Part shown: positions 50,301 through 61,403 of the stretch, piece after piece
Layout of the letters: each line of letters opens with the position of its first letter
Numbering within the stretch: position 1 is the stretch's first letter
Assembly: GCA_019279435.1 (NCBI GenBank)
Contig: JAAALK010000085.1
Span: forward strand, 1,068,235 to 1,132,234
Source of the DNA: Zizania palustris
Taxonomy: Eukaryota > Streptophyta > Magnoliopsida > Poales > Poaceae
DNA: 64,000 bases
Direction of reading: 5' to 3'
The notes under the pieces: generated by a model
Databases searched by the model: none
What the model was told of the DNA's origin: nothing
The model's input: only the letters and a program-made list of their open reading frames with translations
Made by a program: the position numbers and the translations under genes

Positions 50301-52838
50301 ACATTACGGGTGGTGACGTTTTCGCAAAATTTGTGTCCTGAACGGAAACTCGAAAAACACCTCCTTCGGTACTATTACACCATATTAGGATGATTTGGCT
50401 TGTTAATCTACTTTCTTGTTCCGGAAGCGAACTTTTGATTCTTGCATATTACGGGTGGCGATGTTTTATCAATATTCGTGTTCTGAACGGAAACTCAAAA
50501 GCACCTCCTTCGGTACTATTACACCATATTAGGATGATTGGGCATGCTAATGAGTCTTTTTGTTCCGGAAGCGAACTTTTGATTCTTGCATATTAGGGGT
50601 GGCGATGTTTTCGCATCATTCGTGCCTGAATGGAAACTTGTAAAACACCTCCTTCGTTACTATTACACCGAATTAGGATGATTAAGCATGTTAATGTAAC
50701 TTATTGTTCCCAAAGCGAACTTTGATTCTTGAACATTACGGGAGGTGAGTTTTTATCAACTTTCGTGTCCTGAACGGAAACTTGAAAAACACCTCCTTCG
50801 ACACTATTACACCATGTTATGATGATTGGGATGTTTAATCTACCTTCTTGGACATTACGGGTCGCGACGTTTTATCAACATTCGTGTTCTGAATGGAAAC
50901 TGGAAAACACCTCGTTCGGTACTATTACACCAAATTAAGATGATTGGGCATGTTAATCCACCTTTTGTTCTGCAAGCGAAGTTTTGATTCTTGCACATTA
51001 CGAGTGGTGATGTTTTTGCAACATTTATTTCCCGAATGGAAACTCGAGAAACACCTCCTTCGTTACTATTCCACCATATTTGGATGCTTGGGAATGTTAA
51101 TGAACCTTTTTGTTCTAGAAGCGAACTTTTAATTCTTGCACATTACGGGTGGCCACGTTTTCGGAACATTCGTGTACTGAACGGAAACTTGAAAAACACC
51201 TCCTTCGGTACTATTACACCATATCAGGATGATTGGGCATGGTAATGAATCTTTTTGTTCCGGAGCGAACTTTTGATTCTTGCATATTAGGGGTAGCGAT
51301 ATTTTCGCCACATTCGAGCTTGAATGGAAACTTAAAAAACACCTCCTTCGTTACTATTACACCGAATTAGGATGATTAGGCATGTTAATGTAACTTTTTG
51401 TTCCAAAGCAAACTTTTGATTCTTGAACATTACGGGTGGCGACATTTTATCAACATTCGTGTTCTGAATGGAAACTTGAAAAACACCCCCTTCGATACTA
51501 TTACTCCATATTAGGATGACAGGGCATGTTATGAACCTTTTTGTTCCGGAAGCAAACTTTTGATTCTTGCACATTACTGGTGGCGACATTTTCCCATCAT
51601 TCGTATCCTGAAAGAAAACTCAAAAAACACCTCCTTCGGTACTATTACACCATATTAGGATGATTGGGCACGTTAATCTACCTTTTTTCCGAAAGCGAAC
51701 TTTTGATTCTTGCACATTACGGGTGGTGATGTTTTATCAACATTCGTGTTCTAAACGGAAAATTGAAAAACACCTCGTTCGGTACTATTACACCATGTTA
51801 GGATGATTGGGCATCGAAATCTACCTTTTGGTTCTAGAAGAGAACTTTTGATTCATGCAAATTACGGGTTGCGATGTTTTCGCAACATTCGTGTCCTCAA
51901 CGGAAACTCGAAAAACACCTCCTTCAGTACTATTACACCATATTAGGATGATTTGGCTTGTTAATCTACCTTTTTGTTTCGGAATCAAACTTTTGATTCT
52001 TGCATACTACGGGTGGTGGCGTTTTATCAACTATCGCGTGCTGAACGGAAACACGAAAAAAACCTCCTTCGGAAATATTCCACCATATTTAGATGCTTGG
52101 GCATGTTAATGAACTTTTTGTTCCGGAAGCGAACTTTTGATTTTGCACATTACGGGTGGCTACGTTTTCGCAACATTCGTGTACTGAACGGAAACTTGAA
52201 AAACACCTCCTTCGGTACTATGACACCATATTAGGATGATTGGGTAGGTCAATCTACCTTTTTCGGAAGAGAAATTTTGATTCTTTCACTTTACGGGTGG
52301 CGATGTTTTATCAACATTCGTGTTCTGAACGGAAACTGAAAAATAGCTCCTCGGTACTATTACACCATATTAGGATGATTGGGCATGTTAATCTACCTTT
52401 TGTTCTGGAATCGAACTTTTGATTCAGTCATATTACGTGTGGTGATGTTTTGCAACATTCAGTTCCCGAATAGAAAATCAAGAAACACCTCCTTTGGTAC
52501 TATTCCACCAAATTTGGATGCTTGGGCATGTTAATGAACCTTTTTGTTCTGGAAGCGAACTTTTAATTCTTGCACATTACGGGTGGCTACGTTTTCGCGA
52601 CATTCGTGTACGGAACGAAAACTTGAAAAACACCTCGTTCGGTACTATTACACCATATTAGGATGATTGGGCATGTTAATGAATCTTTTTGTTCCGGAAA
52701 AAAAATTTTGATTCTTGCATATTAGGGGTGGCGACATTTTCACAACATTCGTGCTTGAATGGAAACTTGAAAAACACTTCCTTCGTTAGTATTACACTGA
52801 ATTAGGATGATTAGGCATGTTCATGTAACTTTTGTTCC
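47389..52838 (-). repeat. Satellite array, mixed subfamily I-like and II-like, reverse
   Basis: About 38 monomers. Most read ttacaccatattaggatgattggg and cattacgggtgg, the reverse complement of the subfamily I style, interspersed with atatttggatgcttggg monomers of subfamily II style. A 4,281-bp spaced repeat is visible: 48,121-48,540 (gtcatatttcgtgtgg, tacggaacgaaaac, tattaggggtgg, gaattaggatgattagg) returns at 52,402-52,820. A related marker monomer with tattaggggt also lies at 50,591 and 51,285. The array ends at the Tat LTR. Confidence 0.92.
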
Positions 52839-53334
52839 TGTTGGCGCAAAAGATTACGGTAACAGGTTCTCTGGGATCAAGAACAGACAAACAGTGAGTT
52901 CGCGTTTAAGAACTATCTCAAGCCTCTGAATGGATAATAGCTTAAGTAGTCCGAATATGTGTATTAGAATGACTGAGTCTTCCTTTTTCATTACAGGGTA
53001 GGAAGGGGGGTATTTATAGGCAAAAGCGTCTAAGGAAAAGATCTATTTACCCCTTGATTACAACCGACATAGTGAAAACTATTTGGTACCCTGAACAGGG
53101 TTAAAATGGTAAAATCTACCCAAAGCAAGTAGATAAGCCAAACATCTTATCAATCCTGTCGTTCGGCTCCGAAGCCTCATATCGTGCGGAGGGTTCCTTC
53201 GGATCATGGATCGAAGCACCCTTCGGCTTCACGACTCCTTCGCCTTTGAGCATGAACCCATCAGCTCCGAAGCTGATAAGTCCTTTTGAACTGTTAATCT
53301 CTAAGTCCTGAAAGTGAAGCATTTTCCCCCAACA
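52839..53334 (-). repeat. Tat 3' LTR, 496 bp
   Basis: The plus strand runs from TGTTGGCGCAAAAG to CATTTTCCCCCAACA, so both ends carry the inverted TGTTGG/CCAACA pair. It directly abuts satellite on the left and the polypurine tract on the right. Confidence 0.88.
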
Positions 53335-53345
53335 GTAGCCCCTCG
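53335..53345 (-). other. Tat polypurine tract
   Basis: The minus strand reads CGAGGGGCTAC immediately before TGTTGGGGG. Confidence 0.75.
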
Positions 53346-53581
53346 AATATGCCTCTCCGAATTTGACCTGTATAGAAGGAAGGCAATATACGCAAGGAAC
53401 ATTTTCATATTCTGAGAATTGGAGAAAATTGAACACATTACGGTTTTTCGGAGGATCTCTGATCCGAGGCATTCGGACCACTGCTTCGAACACTTTGTGG
53501 GAAAGAGAAACGTTACGAAGATCAAACGTCGTGAAGAACCGTTTGATTATAACCGTTACTGCGCAAGTAGTCGTTACACTC

Positions 53582-53714
53582 TATAAAAGGTAACGGTCGA
53601 AATTTACTGCGAACTCACACCGTTCCGCTCCCTGGGCCAACCTGCCAGCGACGGAAGTCAAACCTGCAGTGTGAATGCAATCGAAGCACAGCAACTAGCG
53701 GATGGTTATAAAAA
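53582..53714 (+). promoter_or_regulatory. Candidate TATA boxes of the antisense gene
   Basis: Two plus-strand TATAAAA motifs, at 53,582-53,588 and 53,707-53,714. The second lies about 100 bp before the ATG at 53,811 and is the better placed. The rest of 53,346-53,810 shows no coding signal. Confidence 0.5.
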
Positions 53715-54701
53715 GGGGATTAGAATTTACCCAAAACTTTTTACCGTGCCTAGCATCTGCATTCACTTTCTTCAACCTTCAACCCTCACAACCTCTTGAG
53801 CCACCAAGCCATGGCGAGAACTAGCCACACCGTGCCAGTGGCGGCGGGAACTCTGGTGCAGAGGCAAGCGTGGGCGGCTTCGGCCGCAACGGCAATGGCG
53901 GGAACTCCGGGCGACGCTTGGCCCAAGAACCCCCGGGAGCTCCGCCCCCCATCCAAGAAGAAAATCCCCCAAAGCTTCCTCATCGGCCAATCCATAAGCA
54001 CCGCAAAGTCCATTGAAGAGGCTGTGGAAGGGAAACTGGGGACCGGATTGAGGACTCGAGTCCCCGGGTCGGAATCAACTCCCCGGCCACGGAGCGGAGA
54101 GGTCATGGTCTTCGAGGCCTTCTTCGAGGCAGGCTTGGGGCTTCTGGCCATCGACTTCCTAGCAGAGGTATTGGATATGTTCCACATCACCCTGCCCCAG
54201 CTTTCTCCCAATGCCATCGCCCGCCTTGTTGTCTTCGAATGGGTGCTTCGGGCCGAATGGTGCGAGGGGCGATCGGAGGTCGTCGCCGCCACCCACGAAG
54301 CCATCTGCCAGCCGAAGCCACAAGATGGCCCCGGATACACTAAGGTGATAACAACCTTTGGTAGTGTCAACTTCCAGCTGCTGAGGGAGCACGCCCAGCA
54401 CTTTCCTGCGAAGGCCATCAACGACCGTTGGTATACCAACTGGATCCTTCGGTGGTTCTACGTCGAAGTTGGAGAGGACTCCCCCCTTGTTGGACCCCTT
54501 CAGGAGATCTGGTTCTGAAAGGAGGTGGAGGTTACTCTGAACCCTAGCCTACTTTCAATGCGGCCAGGGCTACTAACTTCGGTGGCCAGATGAGTATGCG
54601 CGACCTGGCCGAAGAGTTTATTGCTCTTCGGATTCTACCACTTGGGGCCAACTGGCTGATAGTATTTCAAAAGGCTTAGGAGGGTGAGCTCCGAACTCTA
54701 G

Positions 54702-54776
54702 GTAAGACTTCGACTCTTGCAAACATATGTTAGATGACTAAAATAACATACTTATAATATGTTACCCTTTTTGAAG
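54702..54776 (+). other. Intron 1 of the antisense gene
   Basis: GTAAGA donor, TTTTTGAAG acceptor, 75 bp and AT-rich. Confidence 0.65.
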
Positions 54777-55442
54777 CGGCTCCACTGGCATTAGCTCCGG
54801 AGCAGAAAGCAAGGGCCAACGAACGAGTCCTCGGAGCCCCTACGGTGGCTGAAAGTCAGAAGAGGTTGGAGCTGGTGGGGAGCTGGGAGCGCTCCAATAG
54901 AGTGTAGGGAGCTCTCAGGATGGTGCCCCCTCCTCTGCCGGATTTTAACACGGCCGGAGCGGCCCCTCAGAAGAGGAAAGCCGCCACCGAGCCCCTGAAA
55001 AAGGCCAGCAAGACTCCCACCAAGAAGAAGAAGGTGGTGAAGATCCCTCCTCAACTGACTACGTCTTCATCTGCTTCGTCTTTTGGTATTCGGAGCTCAG
55101 CTTCGGAGGTGTCCGGGAGCAAGGGCTCCAACACCCGATTGGCAGAGCACTTCGAGAACTACCTCCTAGAGGGCGACGAGGATGCAGCAAGGGTCCCAAC
55201 CAAAGCTTCTGCTCGAGAGGATGCGGAGGTAGACACGTCCCACACTCCCGCGCCCGTTATCTTGAGCTCGGAGCCGGATGCCTTTGCCCCCAACTCACCC
55301 GTAGTAGGAGTGGTCACGGCAGAAGTTGAGGCTCCAATGACAAACACACCGGAGAGGACTTCGGGGGACGACCTCGACGAGATTCTCCGGATGTACGAAG
55401 TCCTGGAGGACCCGACGATTTTACCCCATGGTGCCTCCGAAG

Positions 55443-55523
55443 GTATCCTTCGAACCTTTTACCTTGGCTGATTCCTGCACAATTTTTACTTATAAATATT
55501 CACCAAATACCTTGATGCTGTAG
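55443..55523 (+). other. Intron 2 of the antisense gene
   Basis: GTATCC donor, GATGCTGTAG acceptor, 81 bp. Removing it joins two long frames exactly. Confidence 0.75.
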
Positions 55524-56074
55524 GTACATCGAAGGGCGACGAAGCCCCGGTGGCACGCGAAGCTCCAGCTTCTCCGGGGGTTGTGGTTCCGATGGACACC
55601 TCGACTCCACCAGACACCCCGGCCCCGGTGGCAGGGGCCGTTTTTGTCGATGTGGCTCCGGTGGTCGAGGTCATCCCTGCTGATGTGGCTTCGGTGGCTG
55701 GGGCTATTCCTGCCGACGTGGCTCCAGCCACCGAAGGAGGAGCTACCTCCGCCGGAGTCGAGCCGCCTGTCTTCGTGCCGGGGAGGGGCAAAAGCATGTC
55801 AAGCCTCGGACTCCCTCTCGGCTCGACGACGATGCCCTCTTCCAAAGAGCCTTCGGCAAGCAATTCAGAGGAAGAGGCAACGACAGATGATCGCCAAGCT
55901 TCGTCTTGGCTTCCTCTACTGGCTCCATTTCTGGAGCAACGGACGGGCCTTCGGGCGCTCTTGGAGCCTTTGGCTGAAAAAAGCCAAGACATTGCCAACT
56001 CCGACTTGGTCTCTGTTTTGACCGAGGCCAGGGCCCCGGGGCTCAACATGGCCCTCGAAAGGGCTGCCCTTCAG

Positions 56075-56145
56075 GTATAAAAAGCACCGCAAATATTTTT
56101 AATTAGTAAATGTAAATACCTAGTACTTAATTGTTCCTTTTGCAG
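56075..56145 (+). other. Intron 3 of the antisense gene
   Basis: GTATAA donor, CCTTTTGCAG acceptor with a pyrimidine tract, 71 bp. Confidence 0.75.
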
Positions 56146-57021
56146 CAATTTGTCCTTGCTAGAGCGGCAATGACTTCCAATGAAGTCGAAACCAATTGAC
56201 CCAAACGGAAGGTTACCACCCTCCAAGCCGCACTCAAAGGCTCCGAAGAGAGAGCCCTTCAGTTGGAGGAAGAAGTCCTCGAAGAGCGGAGGGCTAGGTC
56301 CAACGCCGACGAAGCCCTCCGACTCGCAAGGTAGGACAGCGACTCACTCCGGACTTCAGCCCACGAAGTTGAAGCCGAGTGCTTGGTGCTCCAGGCAGAG
56401 GTTGAGAAGCTCTGGCAGGCGGCGGCTACTTCGAGCACCCAGCTGGTGGAGCTCCAAGGCTCTCTCAAGCAAGCGATGTCCCAGAAGAGCTCCTTGTTGT
56501 CCTAGATGGCCGAAGTGTATGCTACCGCTGCGGGGCTGGAGACGACAGAGAAGAAGAATGCCAATGTAGCAGAACGTACCTTGGATGCCCTTCAGGGTAC
56601 CTTGGAATATTTTGGCACCATGTGTCATTCGTCTTCTGCTGTGGCCAGCGAGTCCCTCGACCGGAAGCTGAAGAGGTTCCAAGTGGCGGCGTCGCTGATG
56701 ATGAGCTCCGGTATCCGGTACAGAGAGATCTCCGGACAGTGCGTTGGAATTGGAGTTCTCTGCCACCTCGAAGCCCTTTAGATTCCTATCGCTCTAGTCG
56801 GGGGTTCGACGCCTGGAAGCTTTGCCTCCGAGGACTTGTTGCATCCTTCGCCCAAAGTAGCCTCGGCTTGGGAAGTTTTCCGGTCAACGTGGAAGACGGA
56901 CCACAAGGCTGCAGCTAAAGCTTGGATCGACGAGGCCCGTCGGCAAAAGCAAGCACAAACAAGGCCTCCGCTTCCAGCCTCGCCAGCTCCGACACCTCCT
57001 GCCCCGCCAACTGACCCGCAG

Positions 57022-57124
57022 GTCTAGCTTATAGGATAATTATGTATAAGCAATCTTGTAAAGCCCCTTGCATTAATGAAATGTTTATAAACGAAGAGCT
57101 TGTTTGGGTGTTTTGTTCTTTTAG
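57022..57124 (+). other. Intron 4 of the antisense gene
   Basis: GTCTAG donor (weak), TTCTTTTAG acceptor, 103 bp. The join reads DPQ|VLPCPSEP in frame. Confidence 0.7.
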
Positions 57125-57592
57125 GTTCTGCCATGCCCTTCGGAACCTGGCTTCGAAATAGTGGAATTTAATGAAGGGCTCCGGAAGGAATGGGCAAGCC
57201 TCGAGAGCTTAAGGCCTTACCACCGCTCTCGCTTCTCTGTTCCTCACGAAGATAAAGGGGAGGTAACCCTCGAGGTTTTTCAAGAAGTCTTAGCTTATAT
57301 CAAGGAAGGGGAAAAAGAGAAGGCATCTTCATCCTCCGAACATATGGATTGGTCTGACTCGGAGTATCAGGCCGAAGACCATCCGGAGGCTAACTCAGAA
57401 AGACTTCTAACTTGGGCCGAGCTTCAAGAGGAGCAAAAGAAACTACAAGCCTCGAAGAAGAAGAGAAGTACTCGAACAAAAAGGACAACTCCAGTGGCTT
57501 CGAGCTCTGAAGGACAAAGTAGCCGGAGAGGTAGCTCTAGAGGTCGACAGGGTCTCCGATTTTTCTTAGGCTTGGACAAAAATTTCTCTTAA

Positions 57593-57913
57593 TGTAAAAG
57601 TATGATTAAATTAATATGAATTGCACCGGAAGCATCTTGTTTGTCCTTTACCCTCCTACCCCTCCTTGTGGGTGGGGGACCTTTACGCATTGCAACAAGG
57701 TCCGTTGGTCACAATGACGTGCACAACAAACCGATGCTTCGCACAACACTTAATAGCCATATTTTACCTTTTCCTAGTGTTCTTCGAACATAGTTTCGTA
57801 TTATGATTTTGTATGTTTCGGAGATGAATCTACCTTTGCATGCTCTTATACTAGTCACTTAGGACTTTAAAAGTGTCTCATTGGTCGGAGCCTTGAATCC
57901 TTATTGCTTGGTC
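57593..57913. other. Tat spacer between the antisense gene and the repeats
   Basis: AT-rich 3' region of the antisense gene. No domain and no repeat seen. Confidence 0.5.
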
Positions 57914-58262
57914 ACCTTCGACTCTTTTATAGATGCTTCGAACCCGGGGGCCGGAAATCTGCTCTTTTTAAAGTCCTTAGACTCTTCTAGTGATCCTAAC
58001 AAGCCGGGGCCTGGAATCCATAGGCTGGCCACCTTCGGCTCTTTTACAGATACTTCGAACCCGGGGGCCAGAAATCTGCTCTTTTTAAAGTCCTTAGACT
58101 CTTCTACGGATCCTAACAAGCTGTGGCCTGGAATCTGTAGGCTGGCCACCATCGGCTCTTTTACAGATACTTCGAACCCGGGGGCCGGAAATATGCTCTT
58201 TTTAAAGACCTTAGACTCTTCTACGGATCCTAACAAGCTGGGGCCTAGAATCCGTAGGCTGG
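57914..58262 (+). repeat. 117-bp tandem repeat, about three copies
   Basis: Units containing ggctcttttacagatacttc, gaacccgggggcc, aaatctgctctttttaaagt and ggatcctaacaag begin near 57,917, 58,034 and 58,151. The spacing of 117 bp is a multiple of three, so a frame on each strand stays open through all copies. Located in the pol-antisense spacer of the Tat element. Confidence 0.85.
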
Positions 58263-58448
58263 CAGCGAAGCCCTTGAACCCATGGTTCGCAGGCTATTGC
58301 CCGGGTCTTTGGAAAGATGCTTGACTCTGCAAGCATCTCCGTCCTCCCGATGGGTCCACCAGGAGTAAGGGATATTCGAAGAGCAAACAAAATTCGACCC
58401 TCCACTTCATTTAGAAAAGGAATTTTTACAAGTGATTACAAGGAGCCC

Positions 58449-59299
58449 CTAAGGATAGTAACGCTTAAGGTGCTCCACATGCCATGCATGTTTCAATTCT
58501 TCCCCTTCTAAATTAGCTAATTTAAACGATCCGGGGCGCCCTGAGCGTAGGATAATATATGGTCCTTCCCATTTGTTTCCTAGCTTCCCCGGGGCTATTA
58601 CACATCGCAAAACTAGATGACCTGATCTAAGCTCGTTCAGCTTTATCTTCCGGTCATACCACGTTTTTGTTTGGCCTTGGTACTTCGTCAGATTGGCGAT
58701 AGCTCGAAGCCTTGTTTCTTCTGACAAGTCCAACGAAGTGCTCCTCTCGTCTTCATCTTCGGGTTGCACTACACGAAGGGATCCACCCCTGAGCTCCGTA
58801 GGAGTCATGGCCTCATCTCCTAATAGTAGTCTGAATGAGGTAAAGCCTGTGGACCTGGTTTGAGTGGTTCGAATGGACCACAAGATCTTGGGAAGCTCTT
58901 CGACCCACAGCCCCTTGGCCAGCCCAACAATCCTTCGATTTAGACCGGAGAGGATGTTCCCAATTGCTCGCTCGACAGCTCCGTTGGACTATGGATGACG
59001 CATGGCTACGAAGCATAACTTAATGCCTAGTTCTTTACAAAATTCTTTGAATGTGTCAGCTTCGAACTGGGTTCCATTATCCACGGTTAGTTCCCTTGGC
59101 ACTTCGAACCTGCATATAATATTTTGCCAGAAAAACTTTTGCACATTCTTTAAAGTGATAGCAGTCAATGGTTTTGCTTCGACGCACTTTGAAAAATACT
59201 CGATTGCTACCACTGTAAACTTCAAGCTGCTTTTGGCCATTGGGAAAGGGCCTATGAGGTCCATGCCCCACCGAGCCATTGGCCACACCTGGGCAATAA
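58449..59299 (-). pseudogene. Tat integrase, C-terminal part, one in-frame stop
   Basis: A single frame from the insertion point at 59,299 to a terminator at 58,449. The core begins with WPMARWGMDLIGPFPMAK (first catalytic Asp), then LTVDNGTQFEADTF (second Asp). A TAG at 58,989-58,991 follows AMRHP, and the same frame then gives SNGAVERAIGN (catalytic Glu). After the core come TKYQGQTKTWYDRKI and GPYIILRSGRPGSFKL, typical of the Tat integrase C-terminus, ending HLKRYYP. The upstream part is displaced by the element at 59,300. The TAG is explainable as C-to-T of a Gln codon. Confidence 0.88.
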
Positions 59300-60208
59300 T
59301 GATGAGGACATCACTTCACATGATACACACATGGAGCCTCCACCTACAAGTCAGTTACTAGGACGAATCACACGCGCCCGTGTCCGTCGCTTGGACCATG
59401 AGGTTAATTCTTTCCTTAGCAACTATGTTAATATTTGTTTGGATGAGATGCTACTGAATACTAGTTATATTTTGTTGCTTAGGAACATGGGAAATGGAAT
59501 AGAAGAATTGGAGTTGAAGACGGAGCCGCACGGATGTTTGAAGTCAAGATTTCGCTGGTTCGGACTACATCGACCACCCTGCACCAAAATGGGCATAACT
59601 TCCTCATACGAAGTCCGATTGGCGCGTTCTTTGACTTTTCGGAAAGCTAAGGAGAAGACGGATCTTTTGCCGTTGGTTTCACATCATTTGGAGTCTCGAG
59701 TCGTCCTGTGTATTTAAAACAGTACAGCGTGACAGAACTGGGCCATGTTGGCCATAGTCTGAGTCTGTACGTCTTCTAGCCCACAGCCCATGTCTGTTCG
59801 CCTTCCACAGGCCGCCGCCCTATATATTCTCATGCCAGCCAATTCTAGGGTTAGGTTTTTCTTTGTTTGCATCTACACTTGTGTGTTTAGATCCCGCCTC
59901 TTGCACCGGACCGGTTGGCTGCTGCATTGGCGTTTGCGAAACCTCACCTTATCATCGTTTGTCTGTGTTTTGGCATTCGATTTGTATCCTTCCTGTTCTT
60001 GCTTGTGTTCTTGGGTTCGCTTGCAGGAATTAGCCTTCGTGGCGAGGTCAATCGCGTTCTGCGTGGTTGATAACCAACGGAGACAGTGGTGTAACGATTG
60101 CAAGGTTTTGATCCGCCGGACCGGAGCCTTGGATCGCCAACGTCGAGATTCTCCACCAACCCAAGTTTATCCTTTACCTAGCAGAAGATCGGGACCAATC
60201 CCCCATCA
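59300..60208 (+). repeat. 5' LTR of the CRM-like element
   Basis: Bounded by TGATGAGG on the left and CCCATCA just before the primer site on the right. A TATTTAAA box at about 59,709 is the likely promoter. Confidence 0.85.
59301..59717 (+). other. Polyprotein C-terminal tail encoded in the LTR
   Basis: A frame open from the second base of the LTR (DEDITSHDTH) to a stop at 59,715-59,717, including RITRARVRRLDHEVNSFL. In CRM-type elements the pol frame ends inside the 3' LTR. This is the silent 5' LTR copy of that tail and is not expected to be translated here. Confidence 0.75.
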
Positions 60209-60210
60209 GT

Positions 60211-60222
60211 TGGTATCAGAGC
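60211..60222 (+). other. Primer binding site of the CRM-like element
   Basis: TGGTATCAGAGC, a perfect match to the usual initiator-Met tRNA site, two bases after the LTR. Confidence 0.9.
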
Positions 60223-60968
60223 TCAGTTTTCCCGTTAGGTAATCTCGATCTGCTTTTGTTTTACCCAGAGTCCAGAAAACCGCACCAAAAAAAATTCCCC
60301 ACCGAGAACCCCTTTGTGCCTTGCAATTTTAATTTCAGTTTTAACTTTGTTGAGTTCGTGTTCTTGGTCGAGTCTTGTTGCTGGTTTAGTAATCCCTTTG
60401 TGTCGTTTGAGTAGTAGTTGTTCTTGTGTCTCAACAAAATTTCCCCACCGAAACCCCCTCCTCCAGAACCCTATTTTGTTTTCTACATCCAGTCTTTGTG
60501 ACCCCCCTTCGGTAAAACAGGCATAACTTTTCGCTCGTTTGGCAGAAAAATCTGAAATTTTTTGAGCGTGTTCCTGACCCGTCCGCGAGTGAATGAAATT
60601 GAACGATTAATATAGCCTTTCATGCTAAAATCAGACGATTTCGATGGCTTCCTTTCTGGATGTCGATTGGGATAAGGGTTTGATCGAGAGCTAGGAGATT
60701 CGGTTGTTTAACCTAAGAGAAGAGATCCAGTTTACAGAGGAGATGCCAGGCAAGGGCGGTCTACGCCGGTTAGCCCTCACCAAACTCGCCAAAAAAATCA
60801 GGAAGATAAAGAAAAAAATTGGACAAAGTTTTTGCTCGCCGGACAGCGAACTTGTTTGAATTTTTGTGAGCCACATCCCACCTCAGTTGTAGGTGCCAAT
60901 TTTTGTGGTTGTATCTCTGGTCATCCTTGTTCAAAAAAAATAGAGTGAAAAAAAAAGGAGAAAAAAAA
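60223..60968 (+). other. Leader of the CRM-like element, left of the Helitron
   Basis: No gag or other domain recognised. Short frames only, ending in a run of A into which the Helitron inserted. Confidence 0.6.
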
Positions 60969-61087
60969 TCTATACTACTTAAAAAGATGGTAGTGGTGGT
61001 GAGTCTGCCACCCTACTACCATCTCCAACAGGTGGGCCACCGACTAAACGAAGCGCACAGGGACGCCATGGTTGAACATCCTCATCT

Positions 61088-61265
61088 TGGCATGCGTGGT
61101 AACCGTGCCGTCACCTTCGTGAACGCCGCAGCGAACGGGTGGTACACATCGTGCTGCAGGATGGTGTACGGCGTGGCCGTGTCGAGCGTCACACCGCCGT
61201 CGTGCTCAAGCGCACTAGGGAGCAAGATCGCTTCTCCGTTCACGGTGATGCCCGGGAGAGATAGA
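61088..61265 (-). pseudogene. Aspartic protease / TAXI-like gene fragment
   Basis: The minus strand reads PGITVNGEAILLPSALE then GGVTLDTATPYTILQHDVY and AAAFTKVTARLPRMP. This resembles the second catalytic lobe region of plant A1-family proteins of the xylanase-inhibitor (TAXI) type. In that group the second active-site motif is often degenerate, as in the GGVTLDT segment. About 60 residues only, lost on both sides, no start or stop of its own. Assigned from general family resemblance. Confidence 0.5.
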
Positions 61266-61280
61266 GGTGGACATGCGACA

Positions 61281-61403
61281 ATGGGGATCTAGGGGTTGCT
61301 GCCGCAGCTGAAGTCCATCAAGCTTCATGGCGTCCATCAGGGTGGAGGTGATGAGGGGGCAGACGGTGGCCATCGACACCTACTCTTGGCTCCACAAGGG
61401 CAT
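61281..61403 (+). pseudogene. Exonuclease 1 (XPG-N) N-terminal fragment
   Basis: Starts at an ATG: MGI, a TAG stop, then GLLPQLKSI. After a one-base shift it continues RVEVMRGQTVAIDTYSWLHKG. These are the hallmark first residues of the FEN1/EXO1 nuclease family, closest to plant EXO1, a mismatch-repair 5'-3' exonuclease; the Asp in AIDTYSWLH is the conserved metal ligand. It ends at about 61,403, plausibly an old exon end. It lies head-to-head with the protease-like fragment about 16 bp away. Stop and frameshift make it non-functional. Confidence 0.7.

Larger units (their letters stand above)
53811..57592 (+). pseudogene. Spliced antisense gene of the Tat element, Transposase_28-like N-terminus plus coiled coil
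   Basis: Five exons: 53,811-54,701, 54,777-55,442, 55,524-56,074, 56,146-57,021 and 57,125-57,592. All four introns are GT-AG and each join restores the frame (for example GASE|GTSKG and ALQ|QFVL). Exon 1 (residues about 98-225: FEAFFEAGLGLLAIDFLAEV, then FPAKAINDRWYTNW) resembles the plant 'putative gypsy type transposon' domain, Pfam Transposase_28. Exon 2 has a basic Lys-rich patch (PTKKKKVVK), exon 3 a Pro/Ala/Val-rich linker, and exon 4 a long coiled coil (ERALQLEEEVLEERRARSNA). Exon 5 ends in a Ser/Arg-rich tail. It is broken by stops at about 54,516, 54,677, 54,905, 56,198, 56,333, 56,504 and 56,779, and by a frameshift between 54,540 and 54,600. The ATG at 53,811 is used because the upstream in-frame codon is TTG. 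Function unknown. Confidence 0.72.
52839..59299 (-). mobile_element. Tat-lineage Ty3/gypsy element, 3' part, interrupted at 59,299
   Basis: In element (minus) order the visible part is an integrase end (59,299-58,449), a spacer with 117-bp repeats, a spliced gene on the opposite strand (53,811-57,592), a polypurine tract and a 496-bp 3' LTR (52,839-53,334). An extra antisense ORF between pol and the 3' LTR is a known feature of plant Tat-lineage elements. The LTR, in element orientation, starts TGTTGGGGGAAAATG and ends GCGCCAACA. Left of the LTR is satellite, with gttcc as the candidate target duplication. The rest of pol, gag and the 5' LTR should lie right of the window, beyond the CRM-like insertion at 59,300. 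Confidence 0.88.

Noticed and set aside
76..52552. Dozens of 60-130 codon ORFs on both strands within the satellite arrays
   Set aside because: They recur with the 145-bp period, read through monomers in several frames and carry random substitutions. Nothing shows a coding constraint.
211..52838. CENP-B box in the satellite
   Set aside because: The ttcg and cggg strings occur but never with the spacing and central A that the box needs.
211..52838. CRISPR-like array
   Set aside because: The repeats are adjacent monomers with no unique spacers, in a plant-type genome.
211..52838. Perfect palindromic mirroring of the whole satellite domain
   Set aside because: The outer arrays (211-11,249 and 47,389-52,838) share a subfamily style but differ in marker monomers and repeat length. 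Only the inner part is supported as mirrored.
59790..60242. 150-codon ORF in the LTR and primer-site region
   Set aside because: It crosses the LTR end and primer binding site and has no domain.
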